Of a stretch of DNA of 64,000 bases, positions 18,008 to 26,230 are shown in pieces; position 1 is the first letter of the stretch; every line of letters starts with the position of its first letter. Source of the DNA: Afipia sp. GAS231 (GTDB lineage: Bacteria; Pseudomonadota; Alphaproteobacteria; Rhizobiales; Xanthobacteraceae); NCBI RefSeq assembly GCF_900103365.1, contig NZ_LT629703.1, forward strand, positions 7,302,501 to 7,366,500. The letters are read 5' to 3'. Below the pieces are notes generated by a model. The model searched no databases and was not told the DNA's origin. It was given only the letters and a program-made list of their open reading frames with translations. The position numbers and the translations under genes are program-made.

Positions 18008-19609
18008 TCAGTTCTCGCCGCCTTCGTGCAGGTCGTGACGGACCACGTCCTCCGGCAACGCGTGCGCCACCGCGGCGGGAGCCTGGGGCTCGACGCCGAT
18101 CTCGCGGCCGCGCGCGTGGTTCAGCCGCTCATAGGCCGAGATCAGCGTGACGTAGGGATTGACCCAGATCCAGCCGTCGCGCGTGAACACCTGCACGTCG
18201 AAATGCAGGTGCAGCGAGGTGCCGTTGGGCCGATCGAGGTAGTTCGAGACGACGCCGATCTTCTCGCCCTCGGCGACCTGACGTCCGTTGACCACGCCGT
18301 CGGCGTCCATGCTCGACGGGTTCATGTGCATATAGCGGAAGCGGATGTGTTCCTTGGCGGTATTGATCTGCAGCGTCGCCGCCTGCTGCTTCAGTGAGCG
18401 GATCACGACGCCATCGCGAACCGCGACGACCCCCTGCTGCTTCCGATCGCAAGTCGGCGGTGCGCCTTCAGTCTGCGTCAGGCAGGAGCCCGGACGAATG
18501 TCCTCGCCCTGGTGCCCGAAACCGCTGGCGCATTGTCCGACGTTGAAGCTGCGCGCCTCGCAGAAATTGTCTCGCCACAGATAGCCGCTGGCAGGCTGCT
18601 CCGATTTGGCGCGCCTTGCGAACGACTGCGAGCGCACCAAAGCCGGCGCCTTTTCGACGGGAAAGCGAATCTGCGAATAGGCGGTCCAGTCGACATGGCC
18701 GCTCTGCTTGCGGGAGCCGCTGCTGGCGATGATGTCGCCGCTCGGACGGTAGGTGAACTCGGGCGAAACCGCCGTCGGCCGCTCGGCGAGGTCGGACGAA
18801 ATATCCCATCGCGGCCGCGAGGGCAGGCCGCCGGTAATGCGTAGCGCCTTCAGAAAACGCTCCGCAACCGGATAGGCTTCGCGGCAGGCTAGTCGCCGCG
18901 CACGCGGCGTGGAGTCGAGACACTGGATCGACACCACATAGGGCACGCCGAACTTCGTAAAGGCGTAACGCACATAGCCTTCGCGGATGAAGCGGCGCAG
19001 GTCGGGGAATTGGGCCGCCAGCGCCTTGACGGGTTCGCCCTTGCCGCCCCGGGGATCGGCCAGATCGTAGGTGAGGATCGAGCCGGTGATCTGCACCTCG
19101 ACCGGCTTCGCAAAGGTTCTCTGTGGCATGCCTTCGCCCGCGCCCGGCTCGAGCGAAAACTGGGCGTCGTAGCCGGCTGGGCCGGCGTAAAACAGATCGA
19201 CGGGCCGGAAGTCGGCCTGGTGGCGCGACACCGATGGGCTGTCCGCGGCGCCGCTTGCGCGCGCCTCGAGATAGCCGGCGGTATCGAACGGCAGCAACAC
19301 CGGCACCGAGCTGCGCCCGATTCCGGCGAAGACCTGTGACGTAAGGGCGTTCAATTGCACCAGCGCCGGCGCCGCCCGCGGATCCCAGGCCGGCACCCGC
19401 CGCTGGCCGGAGAACGTGAACGTGGAGGCGATCGCCGGTTGGGAGTTGATCTCGGAGTGGAGCTGATCGAGCACCGCGCGCCATTCGACGCGCACGGCCG
19501 AGATCGAAGGGGTCCTGAACTCGTCGGCGGACGCGCCGATCGCCCCGGCGAGAAGCAAACAAAAGGCTGCCAGCCAACCCGTGAGCAAGCGGACAGCCTT
19601 TGTGCTCAA
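18008..19609 (-). CDS. M23-family metallopeptidase (LytM domain), secreted
   Basis: A 533-residue protein with a signal peptide (residues 1-28, LLTGWLAAFCLLLAGAIGAS) and a long N-terminal region of unknown fold. A C-terminal LytM/M23 domain carries the zinc motifs FGHQGEDIRPG (HxxxD) and SLHLHFDVQVF (HxH). Both metal motifs are intact, so it may be an active peptidoglycan endopeptidase. It lies 39 bases downstream of efp on the same strand, but a functional link is not obvious. Confidence 0.88.
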   Translation of the reverse strand: MSTKAVRLLTGWLAAFCLLLAGAIGASADEFRTPSISAVRVEWRAVLDQLHSEINSQPAIASTFTFSGQRRVPAWDPRAAPALVQLNALTSQVFAGIGRSSVPVLLPFDTAGYLEARASGAADSPSVSRHQADFRPVDLFYAGPAGYDAQFSLEPGAGEGMPQRTFAKPVEVQITGSILTYDLADPRGGKGEPVKALAAQFPDLRRFIREGYVRYAFTKFGVPYVVSIQCLDSTPRARRLACREAYPVAERFLKALRITGGLPSRPRWDISSDLAERPTAVSPEFTYRPSGDIIASSGSRKQSGHVDWTAYSQIRFPVEKAPALVRSQSFARRAKSEQPASGYLWRDNFCEARSFNVGQCASGFGHQGEDIRPGSCLTQTEGAPPTCDRKQQGVVAVRDGVVIRSLKQQAATLQINTAKEHIRFRYMHMNPSSMDADGVVNGRQVAEGEKIGVVSNYLDRPNGTSLHLHFDVQVFTRDGWIWVNPYVTLISAYERLNHARGREIGVEPQAPAAVAHALPEDVVRHDLHEGGEN

Positions 19610-19648
19610 TGCATCGCCCCCCGGCGCGCCCGTTACAACTGCGAGGAC

Positions 19649-20215
19649 TCAGTCCTTGGCGCGCTCGACGTAGGAACCGTCCTCGGTCATGACCACGATT
19701 CGCGTTCCCGTTCCGATATGCGGCGGCACGTTAGTGCGGACGCCGTTGGAGAGAATAGCAGGCTTGTAGGAGGAGGAGGCGGTCTGGCCCTTGGTGACCG
19801 GCTCGGTCTCCACAACTTCCAGCGTCGCGCGCTGCGGCAGCGTGATGGAAACCGGATTGAGATCGTGCAGCGATAGCTTCACGGTCATGTTTTCCTGCAG
19901 GTAGGGCGCAGCGGAGCCCACAATGTCCTTCGAGACCTGAACCTGATCGTAGTTCTCGTTGTTCATGAAGTGGAAGCCGTCGGCGTCTTCATAGAGATAG
20001 TTGAAGTTGTGATCCTCGACGGTGGCCTTCTCGACCTGGTCGGTGGTCTTGTAGCGTTCCGAAATCTTCACGCCATCGCCGATCCGGCGCATTTCGATCT
20101 GGCTGACCGGGGTTCCCTTGCCGGGATGGATGTTTTCGGCGGTCAGAACGACATACAGCTTGCCGTCCTGCTCGATGATGTTGCCCTTGCGGATAGAGCT
20201 GGCGATGACTTTCAA
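19649..20215 (-). CDS. efp: translation elongation factor P
   Basis: EF-P, 188 residues, relieves ribosome stalling at polyproline. The frame is open to an ATG at 20326, but the family N-terminus ([18 protein letters not shown]) is directly preceded by TTG at 20215, giving exactly 188 residues, so a TTG start is chosen. The modification site is the lysine in HPGKGTP (residue 33 here, K34 in E. coli). The KOW, central and OB domains are complete. The genes for its lysylation (epmA, epmB) lie 1.2 kb away, divergently transcribed. Confidence 0.95.
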   Translation of the reverse strand: MKVIASSIRKGNIIEQDGKLYVVLTAENIHPGKGTPVSQIEMRRIGDGVKISERYKTTDQVEKATVEDHNFNYLYEDADGFHFMNNENYDQVQVSKDIVGSAAPYLQENMTVKLSLHDLNPVSITLPQRATLEVVETEPVTKGQTASSSYKPAILSNGVRTNVPPHIGTGTRIVVMTEDGSYVERAKD

Positions 20216-20383
20216 AGCGATTTTTCCCGAATTTCTGGCCTCCGCCCAATCCGGACGTGGTGTCCGTGGGGCCAAGGAGGCGGTTTCGGGCTGCAACATA
20301 CTGATTTTGGCCGTGGATGCCAGCATTTTACCGGCATTCTGGGCAGCCCGGATTACGCCGGAAACAGCCGTATTTGCCGGTGC

Positions 20384-21118
20384 TTACTTCCGCTTGGGGG
20401 CGGGGTAGTCGATCGTCTCGGCGTTATTCTTGGCCAAATCGGAGGGAATCGAGAACTTGTCGGTCTTGGTGTCGAACACGCACTGCCAGTCCTCGACCCA
20501 GGGCAGCGGATGGTCTTCACCCTGCGCGTCAAAGGACAGACTCAGCACCAAGTAGCGGCTGTCCGGCCAATGCCTTCCCTGCGAGGCGTAGTTGTCGTCC
20601 GCTCCCTTGACCAGATGGATCTGAGGGTGGTCGATCGAGTCGCGATCCCCAGATTTCCGATGGATCTGGCGGGAAATCGGCTGACTGTAGAAATAGTCCC
20701 AGACCATGTCGCCGAGCGGCTTCGGCGTCGCCTCCGAGAACCGGGACCCGTTGCGCCGGTACAGGAACAGCGTGTGGGTGCCGGAGCCGAGCTTCTGCAT
20801 ACGCACCACCCACTGGCTGTTGGGGCTGAAGCGAAATCCGGCGGGATAGCGTGCATCATCGGTGTATTGATCGCGGTTCAGCAGCACGCCATGTTCATGC
20901 TTGGCGTCGAAGGCCCAGTACTCGTAGACGCGGTCGTACTCACCCTTGTCCTTCCAATATTGTTCGATGATGACCTGGCCATCGGGTGAGGTGAATGTGT
21001 CGTCCTCATCCGTCAGCTTGGTCATTTCGCTGCCAGGGTTGGCGGCGCTGGCCGGCGCCACGGCGGCGAGGCCCAACAGCACGACAAATCCCGTTCTCAG
21101 TAACCAGCTCGCAGCCAT
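20384..21118 (-). CDS. secreted protein of unknown function
   Basis: A 244-residue protein with a clear signal peptide (RTGFVVLLGLAAVAPASAA, cleavage near residue 26). The mature part is rich in Tyr/Trp/Asp (QVIIEQYWKDKGEYDRVYEY, YSQPISRQIHRKSGDRD) and looks like a globular periplasmic beta protein. I do not recognise a family. It is transcribed toward efp, ending 168 bases upstream of the efp start, and divergent from epmA. Confidence 0.72.
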   Translation of the reverse strand: MAASWLLRTGFVVLLGLAAVAPASAANPGSEMTKLTDEDDTFTSPDGQVIIEQYWKDKGEYDRVYEYWAFDAKHEHGVLLNRDQYTDDARYPAGFRFSPNSQWVVRMQKLGSGTHTLFLYRRNGSRFSEATPKPLGDMVWDYFYSQPISRQIHRKSGDRDSIDHPQIHLVKGADDNYASQGRHWPDSRYLVLSLSFDAQGEDHPLPWVEDWQCVFDTKTDKFSIPSDLAKNNAETIDYPAPKRK

Positions 21119-21383
21119 GACCGTATCCTGTTGCCAAATTCGGTCATTGGACTGGCGAGGGGTTCCTGAGGTTCATCGCGTGATCGATCGAAAGCGTGTT
21201 TCGGTGGAATGGACAATGCTGCGGTCTTTCGACAGATAAGGCCGAGCGCGCAGCGGAGATCGGCATTTCCTGGCTCTCTCAATCGCTCCATCTTGTAGAA
21301 AGACAAATACTATCAATGGTATATTCTAGTTTCCTCAGCGCATGGATCGGCGACCTGAAGCGGTCTGTCAGGAGCGCTTGCTG

Positions 21384-22436
21384 ATGGCGGGGACCGATCA
21401 GCCGTCGCCCTGGTGGTCGACGTCGCGACACGCCGATCGAAAGCCGTTCCTGATGGCGCGGGCTGCGATCACCAAGGCTGTCCGCGCCTGGTTCGACGAG
21501 CAGGGCTTTGCCGAGGTCGAGACCGGCATTCTGCAAGTCTCGCCCGGCAACGAGACCCATCTGCATGCGCCGCGCACCGAGCTGATCCGCAGCGATGGTT
21601 CGCGCGCGACACGCTATCTGCGAACTTCGCCGGAATTCGCGGCGAAGAAATTGCTCGCCGCCGGCGAGAACAAAATATTCGAATTCGCCCGCGTGTTCCG
21701 CGACCGCGAGCGTGGCGATCTGCATTTGCCTGAGTTCACCATGCTGGAATGGTACCGCGCCAATACTGGCTACGACGCCATCATGGCCGATACCATCGTC
21801 GTGATCGCGCATGCGGCGCAGGCGACGGGCATCGGCAAGTTTTCATTTCGCGGCAAGACCGCCGATCCCTTCGCTGAGCCGGAACTGCTGACGGTCGCGG
21901 TCGCGTTCCAGCAATTTGCCGGGATCGACCTGCTGGCCACGATTGCCGACGGCGAAGGTGATCGGGCGGCTCTCGCCGCCGCCGCCGGCGCGCGGGTGCG
22001 AATTGCCGATGACGACACCTGGTCCGACATTTTCAGCAAGGTCTTGGTCGAGCATGTCGAACCGCATCTCGGGCAGGGACGTTTGACGGTCCTGTTCGAA
22101 TATCCGGCACCGGAAGCGGCGCTGGCGCGCGCGAAGAGTTCCGATCCGCGCGTCGCCGAGCGCTTCGAGGTCTATGCCTGCGGCGTCGAACTCGCCAACG
22201 GGTTCGGCGAATTGACCGATGCGGCCGAGCAGCGCCGCCGCTTTGCATCTGCCATGGACGAGAAAGCGCGGCGCTACGGCGAGCGCTATCCGCTCGACGA
22301 GGAGTTTCTCGACGCGGTCGCCGCGATGCCGGAAGCCTCTGGCGTTGCACTTGGTTTCGACCGCCTGGTCATGCTGGCCGGCGGGGCGTTGCGGGTCGAT
22401 CAGGTGGTATGGACGCCGCCTGCCGGAGAGACGTAA
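21384..22436 (+). CDS. epmA: EF-P lysine aminoacylase EpmA (GenX/PoxA/YjeA)
   Basis: A 350-residue class II lysyl-tRNA synthetase paralogue lacking the anticodon-binding domain; it attaches (R)-beta-lysine to EF-P. Motif 2 is FRDRERGDLHLPEFTMLEWY and motif 3 is GVALGFDRLVML; ETGILQVSPGNETHLHAP is typical of EpmA. The ATG at 21384 has GGAG nine bases upstream, whereas the earlier in-frame ATG at 21342 has none. Directly followed by epmB (eight-base spacing), so the two modification enzymes form one operon. Confidence 0.93.
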   Translation: MAGTDQPSPWWSTSRHADRKPFLMARAAITKAVRAWFDEQGFAEVETGILQVSPGNETHLHAPRTELIRSDGSRATRYLRTSPEFAAKKLLAAGENKIFEFARVFRDRERGDLHLPEFTMLEWYRANTGYDAIMADTIVVIAHAAQATGIGKFSFRGKTADPFAEPELLTVAVAFQQFAGIDLLATIADGEGDRAALAAAAGARVRIADDDTWSDIFSKVLVEHVEPHLGQGRLTVLFEYPAPEAALARAKSSDPRVAERFEVYACGVELANGFGELTDAAEQRRRFASAMDEKARRYGERYPLDEEFLDAVAAMPEASGVALGFDRLVMLAGGALRVDQVVWTPPAGET

Positions 22437-22444
22437 ACAGGACC

Positions 22445-23536
22445 ATGAACAGGATCGATCCGAAGTTGGCAGCGACGTTGCGGCAACCCGCCGAACTGAT
22501 CGAACGCGGGCTCGCGCCGGCGGCCGATCTGGCCGACCTCGAACGGGTCGCGGCGCGCTACGCGATCGCGGTGACGCCTGACATCGCCGCCCTGATCGAT
22601 AGCGAAGACCCGGATGATCCGATCGCGCGTCAATTCATTCCGAGCCCCCTGGAACTGATGAGCGCGCCCGGTGAAAATGCCGACCCGATCGGCGACGACG
22701 CGCATTCGCCGGTGGCCGGCATCGTGCATCGCTATCCCGACCGGGTGCTGTTCAAGCTGGTGCATGTCTGCGCGGTCTATTGCCGGTTCTGCTTTCGCCG
22801 CGAGATGGTGGGGCCGGGCAAGGCGACCGCGCTGTCGGACACCGCCTATCGCAATGCACTCGATTATATCCGCACGCATCCGGAAATCTGGGAGGTGATC
22901 CTGACCGGCGGCGATCCCCTGATGCTGTCGCCGCGGCGGCTTGCCGAGATCATGACGGAGCTGGCGGCGATCGATCACGTCAAGATCATCCGCATCCACA
23001 CCCGCGTACCCGTGGCCGCACCTGATCGGATCGACCGCGACATGGTCGCCGCGCTCCGGGTCGAGGGCGCGACCACCTGGATCGCAATTCACGCCAACCA
23101 TCCGCGCGAGCTTTCAACCGAAGCCCGCGCCGCCTGCGCGCGGCTTGCGGACGCCGGCATTCCGCTGGTGAGCCAGTCGGTGCTGCTGCGCGGCGTCAAC
23201 GACGAGGCCGCTGTCCTGGAAGCCCTGATGCGGGCCTTCGTCGAATGCCGGATCAAGCCCTATTACCTGCACCACGGCGATCTTGCGCCGGGCACGGCCC
23301 ATCTGCGGACCACGATCGCGCAGGGGCAGGAACTGATGCGGAGCCTGCGGGGACGCGTCTCCGGCCTGTGCCAGCCGGATTACGTGCTCGATATCCCCGG
23401 CGGCCATGGCAAGGCGCCGATCGGCCCGAATTATTTGTCGCATGAGAATTCCGCAGGTGGTGAACTATCTTCGGAAAAGCGGTATCGTATCGTCGACTAT
23501 TGCGGCGACGTTCATCTCTATCCTCCGGCGCCGTGA
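22445..23536 (+). CDS. epmB: EF-P beta-lysylation protein EpmB (lysine 2,3-aminomutase family)
   Basis: A 363-residue radical-SAM enzyme making (R)-beta-lysine from lysine. The cluster motif is CAVYCRFCFRR (CxxxCxxC), followed by ILTGGDPLMLSPRRL and the PLP lysine region near the C-terminus (HGKAPIGPNYL). AGGA precedes the ATG at 22445. The short length and missing C-terminal oligomerisation part fit EpmB rather than catabolic KamA, and adjacency to epmA settles it. Confidence 0.93.
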   Translation: MNRIDPKLAATLRQPAELIERGLAPAADLADLERVAARYAIAVTPDIAALIDSEDPDDPIARQFIPSPLELMSAPGENADPIGDDAHSPVAGIVHRYPDRVLFKLVHVCAVYCRFCFRREMVGPGKATALSDTAYRNALDYIRTHPEIWEVILTGGDPLMLSPRRLAEIMTELAAIDHVKIIRIHTRVPVAAPDRIDRDMVAALRVEGATTWIAIHANHPRELSTEARAACARLADAGIPLVSQSVLLRGVNDEAAVLEALMRAFVECRIKPYYLHHGDLAPGTAHLRTTIAQGQELMRSLRGRVSGLCQPDYVLDIPGGHGKAPIGPNYLSHENSAGGELSSEKRYRIVDYCGDVHLYPPAP

Positions 23537-23545
23537 CCTGAAGCG

Positions 23546-23752
23546 ATGGCCGACAGCGAAGAGGAAAAACGGGAGCCGCCGGAAGCCGAGGGCAATCGCG
23601 CGCGGGAGAACGCCGTGCTGCTCGGATTTTTCGCGGTACTGGTGCTGGCCGGAGTCTGGCTGCTCGGCACCATGGCCGATATACGGAAGGTCCAGGATTG
23701 CGCCGCCCAGGGGCGTCATAACTGCGCAACGATCGACGGTCCGGCGCGATAG
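23546..23752 (+). CDS. small membrane protein, hypothetical
   Basis: A 68-residue protein with a charged N-terminus (MADSEEEKREPPEAEGNRAR), one membrane helix at about residues 24-43 (LLGFFAVLVLAGVWLLGTMA) and a Cys-containing tail (VQDCAAQGRHNCATI). It begins ten bases after the epmB stop, so it may share its transcript. Topology would put the two cysteines on the far side of the membrane. Family unknown to me. Confidence 0.65.
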   Translation: MADSEEEKREPPEAEGNRARENAVLLGFFAVLVLAGVWLLGTMADIRKVQDCAAQGRHNCATIDGPAR

Positions 23753-23807
23753 ATAGAAGCGAAGACGACTGAAACGAACACGGCAGAAACCAATCGGGAG
23801 AACCAAG

Positions 23808-24050
23808 ATGCGAAAAATAATCCTGTCGATAGCGCTGATGGTTCTGACCGGTTCGGGCGCGTTCGCGCAAGGATCCTCGTCGGTTCCGAAGAACTCGGAC
23901 AAGTCGACGATCCAGGCGCCGGTCGGTCACCGCCAGCCGCGCGTCGGCGACGTCCCGAACGAGAAGAATCTCAACGATCCGAACGACGCGCTGAGCAAGG
24001 AAAACGCCGCCCTCGACAAGAAGATCAAGAGCATCTGCCGCGGCTGCTAG
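23808..24050 (+). CDS. small secreted protein with C-terminal CRGC
   Basis: An 80-residue protein with a signal peptide (KIILSIALMVLTGSGAFAQ, cleavage after residue 21). The mature part is hydrophilic, with Asn/Asp-rich NEKNLNDPNDALSKENA and the C-terminus ALDKKIKSICRGC. The only cysteines are the terminal CRGC pair. GGGAGAACC precedes the ATG. The end resembles that of the unlinked secreted protein at 28479-28769 (AAVDAKVRGLCRGC). Confidence 0.7.
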   Translation: MRKIILSIALMVLTGSGAFAQGSSSVPKNSDKSTIQAPVGHRQPRVGDVPNEKNLNDPNDALSKENAALDKKIKSICRGC

Positions 24051-24075
24051 GCGTCTCGTCATCGACCGATCGGGC

Positions 24076-24106
24076 GCAGGGCACGGTGGGCGACGCCGTG
24101 CCCTGC
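24076..24106. terminator. hairpin between convergent genes
   Basis: The perfect 11-bp arms gcagggcacgg and ccgtgccctgc flank a nine-base loop, placed between the convergent CRGC protein and DAHP synthase. There is no U-tract on either strand, so its terminator role is inferred from position. Confidence 0.5.
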
Positions 24107-24130
24107 TTCACGATGGTTCGGCGTGAAGGA

Positions 24131-25216
24131 TTACGCCGAACGTTCCCTAGATTTGCGCGACGACGCATTCCGCCGTGTCTCGACCGCTTCCGCCAGCAGG
24201 TTCAGCGCTAACACCGTCGTGTCCCAATCGATGCAGCCGTCGGTGATGCTCTGGCCATAGGTCAGCGGCTTCCCGGGCACGACATCCTGGCGACCGGCCA
24301 CCAGGTTGCTCTCGATCATGGCGCCGATGACGCGCTGCTCGCCAGCGGCGATCTGTTTGGCGATATCGGCCACCACCAGCGGCTGGTTCTCGGGCTTCTT
24401 GCTGCTGTTGGCATGGCTGGTATCGATCATGATCCGTGGTGCGACGCCGGCGCGTGCAAGTTCGAGCGCCGCGGCATCGACGCTGGCATGGTCGTAGTTC
24501 GGCGTGTGGCCGCCACGCAGGATGATGTGGCAGTCCTCATTGCCGGTGGTTGCCGCAATCGCCGAGCGTCCGCCCTTGGTCACCGCCATGAAATGGTGCG
24601 GATGCGACGCCGACTTCACCGCTTCGGCGGCGATCCGCACATTGCCGTCGGTGCCGTTCTTGAAACCGACCGGGCAGGACAGTCCGGAAGCGAGTTCGCG
24701 ATGGATCTGGCTCTCGGTGGTTCGCGCCCCGATCGCCGCCCACGCCACCAGGTCGGCGATGTATTGCGGCGTCGTCATGTCGAGGAATTCCGCGCCGGCC
24801 GGTAGCCCGAGATTGTTCACCGCCGACAATAAGTTGCGGGCGAGGCCCAGGCCGCGGTTGATGTTGAAGCTGCCATCGAGGTCGGGATCGTTGATCAGCC
24901 CCTTCCAGCCAACCGTCGTGCGCGGTTTCTCGAAATAGACGCGCATCACGATCTCGAGGCGGTCGGCGAGCTTTTCGCGCATGGTGGCGAGGCGCTCGGC
25001 GTAGTCAACGGCTGCCGCGGGATCGTGGATGGAGCAGGGGCCGACGACGACCAGCAGGCGGTCATCGGTCCCGTTCAGGATGGCGTGCACGGCGTTGCGG
25101 GCCGCCATCACAATGCGCGTCGCGGTCAGGGTACGCGGGATCTCGCGCATCACCTCTTGCGGCGTACTCAGTTCTTTCAGTTCGCTAATTCGAAGATCGT
25201 CGGTGGTGCTCAACAC
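24131..25216 (-). CDS. aroG: 3-deoxy-7-phosphoheptulonate synthase, class I (AroF/G/H type)
   Basis: A 361-residue DAHP synthase, first step of the shikimate pathway. It carries the type I sequence TTDDLRISELKELSTP, LLVVVGPCSIHDPAAAVDYA, YFEKPRTTVGWKGLINDP, SFNINRGLGLARNLL and the metal-site motif IMIDTSHANSSK. The frame opens at 25252, but the GTG at 25216 has AGGAG eight bases upstream and aligns with the E. coli AroG start. The open upstream frame lies inside the leader terminator. Expression is probably controlled by the attenuator at 25253-25384. AroG/F/H cannot be told apart by eye. Confidence 0.92.
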   Translation of the reverse strand: MLSTTDDLRISELKELSTPQEVMREIPRTLTATRIVMAARNAVHAILNGTDDRLLVVVGPCSIHDPAAAVDYAERLATMREKLADRLEIVMRVYFEKPRTTVGWKGLINDPDLDGSFNINRGLGLARNLLSAVNNLGLPAGAEFLDMTTPQYIADLVAWAAIGARTTESQIHRELASGLSCPVGFKNGTDGNVRIAAEAVKSASHPHHFMAVTKGGRSAIAATTGNEDCHIILRGGHTPNYDHASVDAAALELARAGVAPRIMIDTSHANSSKKPENQPLVVADIAKQIAAGEQRVIGAMIESNLVAGRQDVVPGKPLTYGQSITDGCIDWDTTVLALNLLAEAVETRRNASSRKSRERSA

Positions 25217-25252
25217 GGCTGTGGCTCCTGTTTTGTGGAGACCTGCCGGCAA

Positions 25253-25278
25253 TAAAAAAGCCGCCAGGTCTGGCGGCT
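25253..25278 (-). terminator. attenuator terminator of the DAHP synthase leader
   Basis: On the minus strand AGCCGCCA-GACC-TGGCGGCT is followed at once by TTTTTATT, an intrinsic terminator placed 36 bases before the aroG start and 25 bases after the leader-peptide stop. Its 5' arm (CCGCCAG) can instead pair with CTGGCGG inside the leader peptide (25327-25333), forming an antiterminator. Confidence 0.85.
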
Positions 25279-25303
25279 GTTCGGACTTCTGGGCTGCAAT
25301 TTG

Positions 25304-25384
25304 TCAGATTGAGCGCGATCCTCCCACCGCCAGCGAGCTGTCGTAGCTAAAGTACCAATAGCTGTTGGCGGCGAGGTTGATCAT
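25304..25384 (-). CDS. aromatic-rich leader peptide of DAHP synthase
   Basis: A 26-residue frame beginning MINLAANSYWYFSYDSS, with five aromatic residues in six positions (YWYFSY), ending TGA just before the terminator hairpin. The codons for AAN-S (CCGCCAACAGCT) can pair with those for S-S-L-A (AGCTCGCTGGCGG), giving a protector hairpin; the latter can pair with the terminator 5' arm. Ribosomes stalled on Tyr/Trp/Phe codons would free the second segment and favour read-through. This is the layout of trp/phe-type attenuation. No Shine-Dalgarno precedes the ATG, consistent with a leaderless transcript. Confidence 0.8.
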   Translation of the reverse strand: MINLAANSYWYFSYDSSLAVGGSRSI

Positions 25385-25419
25385 GCGGGCTATATAGGGC
25401 ACGCGCGCCACGTTGTCAT
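25384..25419 (-). promoter_or_regulatory. sigma-70-type promoter for the aroG leader
   Basis: On the minus strand ATGACA (25419-25414), a 17-base spacer and TATATA (25396-25391) form a near-consensus promoter. Six bases after the -10 box comes the A of the leader-peptide ATG at 25384, so the predicted transcription start coincides with the start codon. Confidence 0.65.
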
Positions 25420-25457
25420 CCCCAAATCGTCGGGCGGGCCGCGTAGGTTGATTACGT

Positions 25458-26042
25458 TCAGCTTTTGCGCGCGGCCAGCGCCATGCCGACCAGCGATGCG
25501 CCGCCGATCACGAGGTTGATCCCGACCAGGAGGCCAATGGCCCATTCGGCCGAGCCGGGGAGGCCTGAGATGATCAGGAATGCGATCAGGATGTCCATCA
25601 GTCCGGCCACCAGCAGCCAGGACCAGCGCTCGGACAATTCGCGGCGGTGTTCCAGCGCGTACATGATGGTGGTGACGCCTTCGGCGAGGAAATAGGCGCC
25701 GACGACGATGGTAAGCGTGAGCACGCCCTGCATCGGCCGCGCGATCAGGATCAGGCCGGCGAGCACGGCGAGCGCTGCCGAAAACAGCGACCACCAGAAG
25801 CCCGGCATCTGCCGCGCCCAGAACGTGACGAACAATCCGGCGACGCCGCTGATCAGGAACATCCAGCCGAGGAAGATGGTGACGGCGAGGCTCGCCAGCG
25901 GCGGCACGATCATGGCGGCGAGGCCGATAACCGCGAGCACGATTCCCTCGAACAGGAAGGCTTTCCAGTGCGACTTCACCGTGGCGCTCACCGCGGCCTG
26001 CATTTTCTCGACGTCTTTGCCAAAATCCTGAGGAAGGGTCAT
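25458..26042 (-). CDS. HdeD-family membrane protein (DUF308)
   Basis: A 194-residue protein with six predicted membrane helices in three pairs (for example AFLFEGIVLAVIGLAAMIVP, LASLAVTIFLGWMFLISGVA, GVLTLTIVVGAYFLAEGVTT), the pattern of HdeD acid-resistance-type proteins. The N-terminal 25 residues are cytoplasmic and charged. It is transcribed alone; its stop lies about 40 bases upstream of the aroG leader promoter on the same strand. Function in this group is unproven; the name rests on family resemblance. Confidence 0.87.
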   Translation of the reverse strand: MTLPQDFGKDVEKMQAAVSATVKSHWKAFLFEGIVLAVIGLAAMIVPPLASLAVTIFLGWMFLISGVAGLFVTFWARQMPGFWWSLFSAALAVLAGLILIARPMQGVLTLTIVVGAYFLAEGVTTIMYALEHRRELSERWSWLLVAGLMDILIAFLIISGLPGSAEWAIGLLVGINLVIGGASLVGMALAARKS

Positions 26043-26230
26043 TGGAATCTCCCGATGCCTGCCGCGCGGAACAGAAGCGCAGTATAACCTGCACGAAGCT
26101 TGCGGGTGAAATTTGTTCGCTGATCTCCTTGATTGAAATCAACACAGAATTCCGGTGAGACGGCCGGTACGCCGCGCCGCCAACCAAAATCTCGAAAACA
26201 ACCCCATGCAAAGTAGCGCATGAGCCGAGT

